From Streptomyces sp. NRRL F-5630 (GTDB taxonomy: Bacteria > Actinomycetota > Actinomycetes > Streptomycetales > Streptomycetaceae): DNA of 33,512 nucleotides. The notes beneath the pieces are model-generated. The model saw only the letters and a program-made list of their open reading frames with translations, ran no database searches and was not told the origin of the DNA. Below, one piece after another: positions 31,596-33,512 of the stretch. The translations under genes and the position numbers were made by a program. The stretch is from assembly GCF_000719475.1 (NCBI RefSeq), contig NZ_JOGO01000083.1, positions 1 through 33,512 of the forward strand, given 5' to 3'. Positions within the stretch are counted from its first letter, which is position 1; each line of letters opens with the position of its first letter.

Positions 31596-32030
31596 TCAGA
31601 ACGAGCCGAGGTCCGCGGAGAACCAGTGCTCGGGACGCATGCGGTAGGTGACGAGGCCGGCGGTCGGGTCGCCCGTGGCACCGGTGCGCTCGACGTAGGC
31701 GTCCACCTTGTCGGGGGCGAGGTAGCGGGCGGCGTCGGTGTACGACTCGTCCGGGGTCGTGGGCGTCGCGGAGACGACCGGGCCCTCGGCGGAGACGTAG
31801 CGGTAGGTGGGTTCCGTGCGCTGCACGAGCAGGCTGAAGCGGCCCGCGGCTTCGACGAGGCGGGACTTCAGCGAGTCGGCCTCCGTGAAGAAGAGCAGGT
31901 CACCGTTGTCCTCCTGCCAGAACCAGACGGGCACGGCGAGCGGTGCGCGCTCGCCCTCCCTGGCGACGGCGAGGGTCGCGACGAGCGGCTCGTCGAGAAA
32001 GGCGCGGCGCTCCTCCGGGCTGAGCGTCAT
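31596..32030 (-). CDS. PPOX-class pyridoxamine 5'-phosphate oxidase-like protein
   Basis: 144 aa split-barrel protein. FLDEPLVATLAVAREGERAP then VPVWFWQEDNGDLLFFTEA, SLKSRLVEAAGRFSLLVQ and a C-terminal YRMRPEHWFSADL match the PPOX class that binds FMN or F420. It is probably a reductase or oxidase of unknown substrate. The ATG at 32030 has a strong AAGGAG. It converges with the Pat-like gene. Confidence 0.9.
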   Translation of the reverse strand: MTLSPEERRAFLDEPLVATLAVAREGERAPLAVPVWFWQEDNGDLLFFTEADSLKSRLVEAAGRFSLLVQRTEPTYRYVSAEGPVVSATPTTPDESYTDAARYLAPDKVDAYVERTGATGDPTAGLVTYRMRPEHWFSADLGSF

Positions 32031-32213
32031 GGAGACTCCTTCGATTGGTCCGGTTGCTGGTCCCCCGTCGGCCTGGGGCCGCTGACCAGGGGTTTCGGTA
32101 CGGGTCCTGGCGGGCCCCCCGCCTTTGGCCCCAGAACCTCCGGTCTACCCGAAAAAAGTCACCGGACGTGGGAACTAGGACTACGGTCCGTTACGTTCCT
32201 CTGCTGAACGGCC

Positions 32214-32219
32214 TAGCGT
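32214..32219 (+). promoter_or_regulatory. -10 box of a probable leaderless promoter
   Basis: TAGCGT ends 8 nt before the ATG at 32228, and no ribosome binding site is present. TTACGT at 32191-32196 is a weak -35 at 17 bp spacing. Confidence 0.4.
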
Positions 32220-32227
32220 GCGGCGTC

Positions 32228-33460
32228 ATGACTCCCGATGACGCCCCCGGCGGGGCCCTTCACCAGAGGCAGCAGGACACCGATGAGCGGCGGACCGGCC
32301 CGGTCCGTGAGCGACCGGCGGCGGTACCGGTCGGCACGCCGACGAAAGGAGGGGCGGGGGACACAGCGCACGCCCCCCGAGGAGACGACGGGGTGCTCGA
32401 CGAGGCCCTGGAGCGCTTGCATTCCACGGGACCGGAGCGGAACGGCTGGCTGAGCAACCACGCGCCGATGGCGGTCGAGGCGCTGGTGCGGGGCGGGCAC
32501 GGCGGCACGGTGCACCGCTGGGTCGACCGCTACCGGGACAAGCTGGAGCAGGCGCCGTCCTCGTATGCGCGCGTCACCGACGAGAACTGGAAGGAGGCGA
32601 TGGGCGATCCGCGCCGGGTCGCCGACTGGACGACGTACTTCGGCGTACGGCTCGCCGAGGCGCCGTGGCGCACGGTGCTGGCCACGTGGTGGCCGCGCCT
32701 GTTGCCGGGGATCGCGGCCGGTGCGACGCACCCCGTGATCCGGACCGGCCATGCCGTGCGGACGCTGCTCGCGACGGAGGCGGATACCCCCGGCGGAGGT
32801 GAGGTGTCCGCGGCGGCGGGGGGCCCGCCCGGACCGCGGCTCGCGGAACTCGCGCACGCGCTCGGGTACTGGGCGGCGCGCAGCCAGCTACTGCCCGCGG
32901 TACGGGCGTTGGAGTCGTACGCGAGCGCGGACGAGGCGCTGGACGCGGTGCCGTTGGTCGCGAACCGGAGCGGCGGTATCCGGGAGCGGCTGGCGCGCCT
33001 TGACGCGTTCCCGGTGTGGCCGGCCGCCGAGGCGCGTGATCCGGAGGAGGCGGCCGAGCGGCTGTGCGAGCTGGTCGCCGCGGCCGTACGCCGGTACGCG
33101 ACGCACGCGCACGGGGAGCCGGTGATGCTCGTGCACGCCGCGACGGCGCCCAACGCGGTGCTGCGGGTGCTGCCCGCGCTGCCCGCCGGCCTCTGGGCGC
33201 CGAGCGTGGCGGCGGCCTGGGCGGCGAGCGCGGCGGTGACGGCTGCCTACGGTCCGGCGCGGGCCGCGTCCTGGGTAGCCCTTGAGCGGGAGGCCGAAGC
33301 CCTCGACAGGGCCGAGGCGTTCGCACGGGCAGCGGCCCACGGGGACGAGCACGCGGTGAAGTTCGCGGACACGGCACTCGATCCCGCCCTGGGCCTCACC
33401 GACCCGCAGACCCGGGCGGCGGCGCTCCGCGCGGTGGAACTCATCGAGCCGGTGTGGTGA
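32228..33460 (+). CDS. Questin oxidase family protein
   Basis: 410 aa. It resembles the questin oxidase / AflY-type family of Baeyer-Villiger-like enzymes known from fungal polyketide paths. Seen are LDEALERLHSTGPERNGWLSN with HAPMAVEALVRGGH, WVDRYRDKLEQAP, a central LPGIAAGATHPVIRTGHAVR with conserved His residues, LAELAHALGYWAAR, and VMLVHAATAPNAVLRVLPAL. The N-terminal 50 residues are variable. No biosynthetic cluster is in the window, so its substrate is unknown. The start is an ATG without Shine-Dalgarno, placed by the homologous core and the -10 box. Confidence 0.85.
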   Translation: MTPDDAPGGALHQRQQDTDERRTGPVRERPAAVPVGTPTKGGAGDTAHAPRGDDGVLDEALERLHSTGPERNGWLSNHAPMAVEALVRGGHGGTVHRWVDRYRDKLEQAPSSYARVTDENWKEAMGDPRRVADWTTYFGVRLAEAPWRTVLATWWPRLLPGIAAGATHPVIRTGHAVRTLLATEADTPGGGEVSAAAGGPPGPRLAELAHALGYWAARSQLLPAVRALESYASADEALDAVPLVANRSGGIRERLARLDAFPVWPAAEARDPEEAAERLCELVAAAVRRYATHAHGEPVMLVHAATAPNAVLRVLPALPAGLWAPSVAAAWAASAAVTAAYGPARAASWVALEREAEALDRAEAFARAAAHGDEHAVKFADTALDPALGLTDPQTRAAALRAVELIEPVW

Positions 33461-33512
33461 AGGCAGGGGGACGGGGGAGGGGTGCCGCGTCGCCGGGAGG
33501 CGCGAGGGGATG

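Noticed and set aside
32170..32201. GGAAC...CGTT as an ECF or sigma-R promoter before the questin-oxidase-like gene
   Set aside because: Spacing is 18 bp to CGTT and 19 bp to GTT, and the first box ends in C; it fits neither consensus properly.

Overview
The window looks like chromosomal DNA of a Streptomyces or a very close relative. Base composition is very GC-rich with GC at third codon positions, starts are often GTG, and the gene content is typical of the genus: HrdD-type sigma factor, SepX/GlpR, a fused MoaC-MoaB protein, a DUF6227 protein and an RcpC/SAF protein beside mscL. The species cannot be named from the sequence.

Left flank (1-4396): exonuclease III (minus) diverges from a leaderless GNAT acetyltransferase. 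A small protein of unknown function with an actinobacterial 'VVQGRDF'-type motif follows. Next come a divergent TetR regulator / SRPBCC pair, a decayed winged-helix gene fragment, and two hairpins that originally lay just behind a tRNA gene.

Integrated element (4397-9242): a compact 4.8 kb actinomycete integrative element sits in the 3' half of a tRNA-Ala(CGC) gene. It is bounded by 46-bp identical att repeats with a matching 26-bp arm-type repeat inside each end. It encodes a GntR/KorSA-like repressor with a replaced C-terminus. Facing it is one tightly coupled operon: DnaJ-type zinc protein, 70-aa protein, RepSA-type HUH initiator, excisionase, tyrosine integrase. The control region carries three evenly spaced palindromic operators. 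No TraB/FtsK-like transfer gene, spread gene or pra is present, so it appears to replicate, integrate and excise but not to conjugate by itself.

Core block (9200-15838): tRNA-Ala, then minus-strand genes in the order galU, moeA, moaCB, rimJ, sepX/glpR, an order shared with mycobacteria. It links UDP-glucose synthesis, molybdenum cofactor synthesis, a RimJ-type acetyltransferase and a divisome membrane protein. sepX is frame-broken at an array of 18-bp repeats. 5-formyltetrahydrofolate cyclo-ligase diverges from galU.

Middle (15839-26815): a secreted penicillin-acylase-family enzyme (minus), a CPA1 K+/H+ antiporter with a long Gly-rich tail, an MFS transporter, an FmdB zinc-ribbon protein whose promoter combines a perfect sigma-R site and a CIRCE-like operator, methylthioadenosine phosphorylase, an RcpC-like SAF protein and MscL.

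Right flank (26816-33512): two conserved hypotheticals, a long gene-poor stretch with degenerate GC-rich repeats, a small membrane protein, hrdD with a perfect sigma-R promoter, a Pat-like GNAT, a PPOX-class flavoprotein and a questin-oxidase-family protein.

Recurring themes are leaderless starts (four genes), two probable CTG starts, isolated DnaA boxes in intergenic regions, and in-frame low-complexity expansions in several otherwise conserved proteins.
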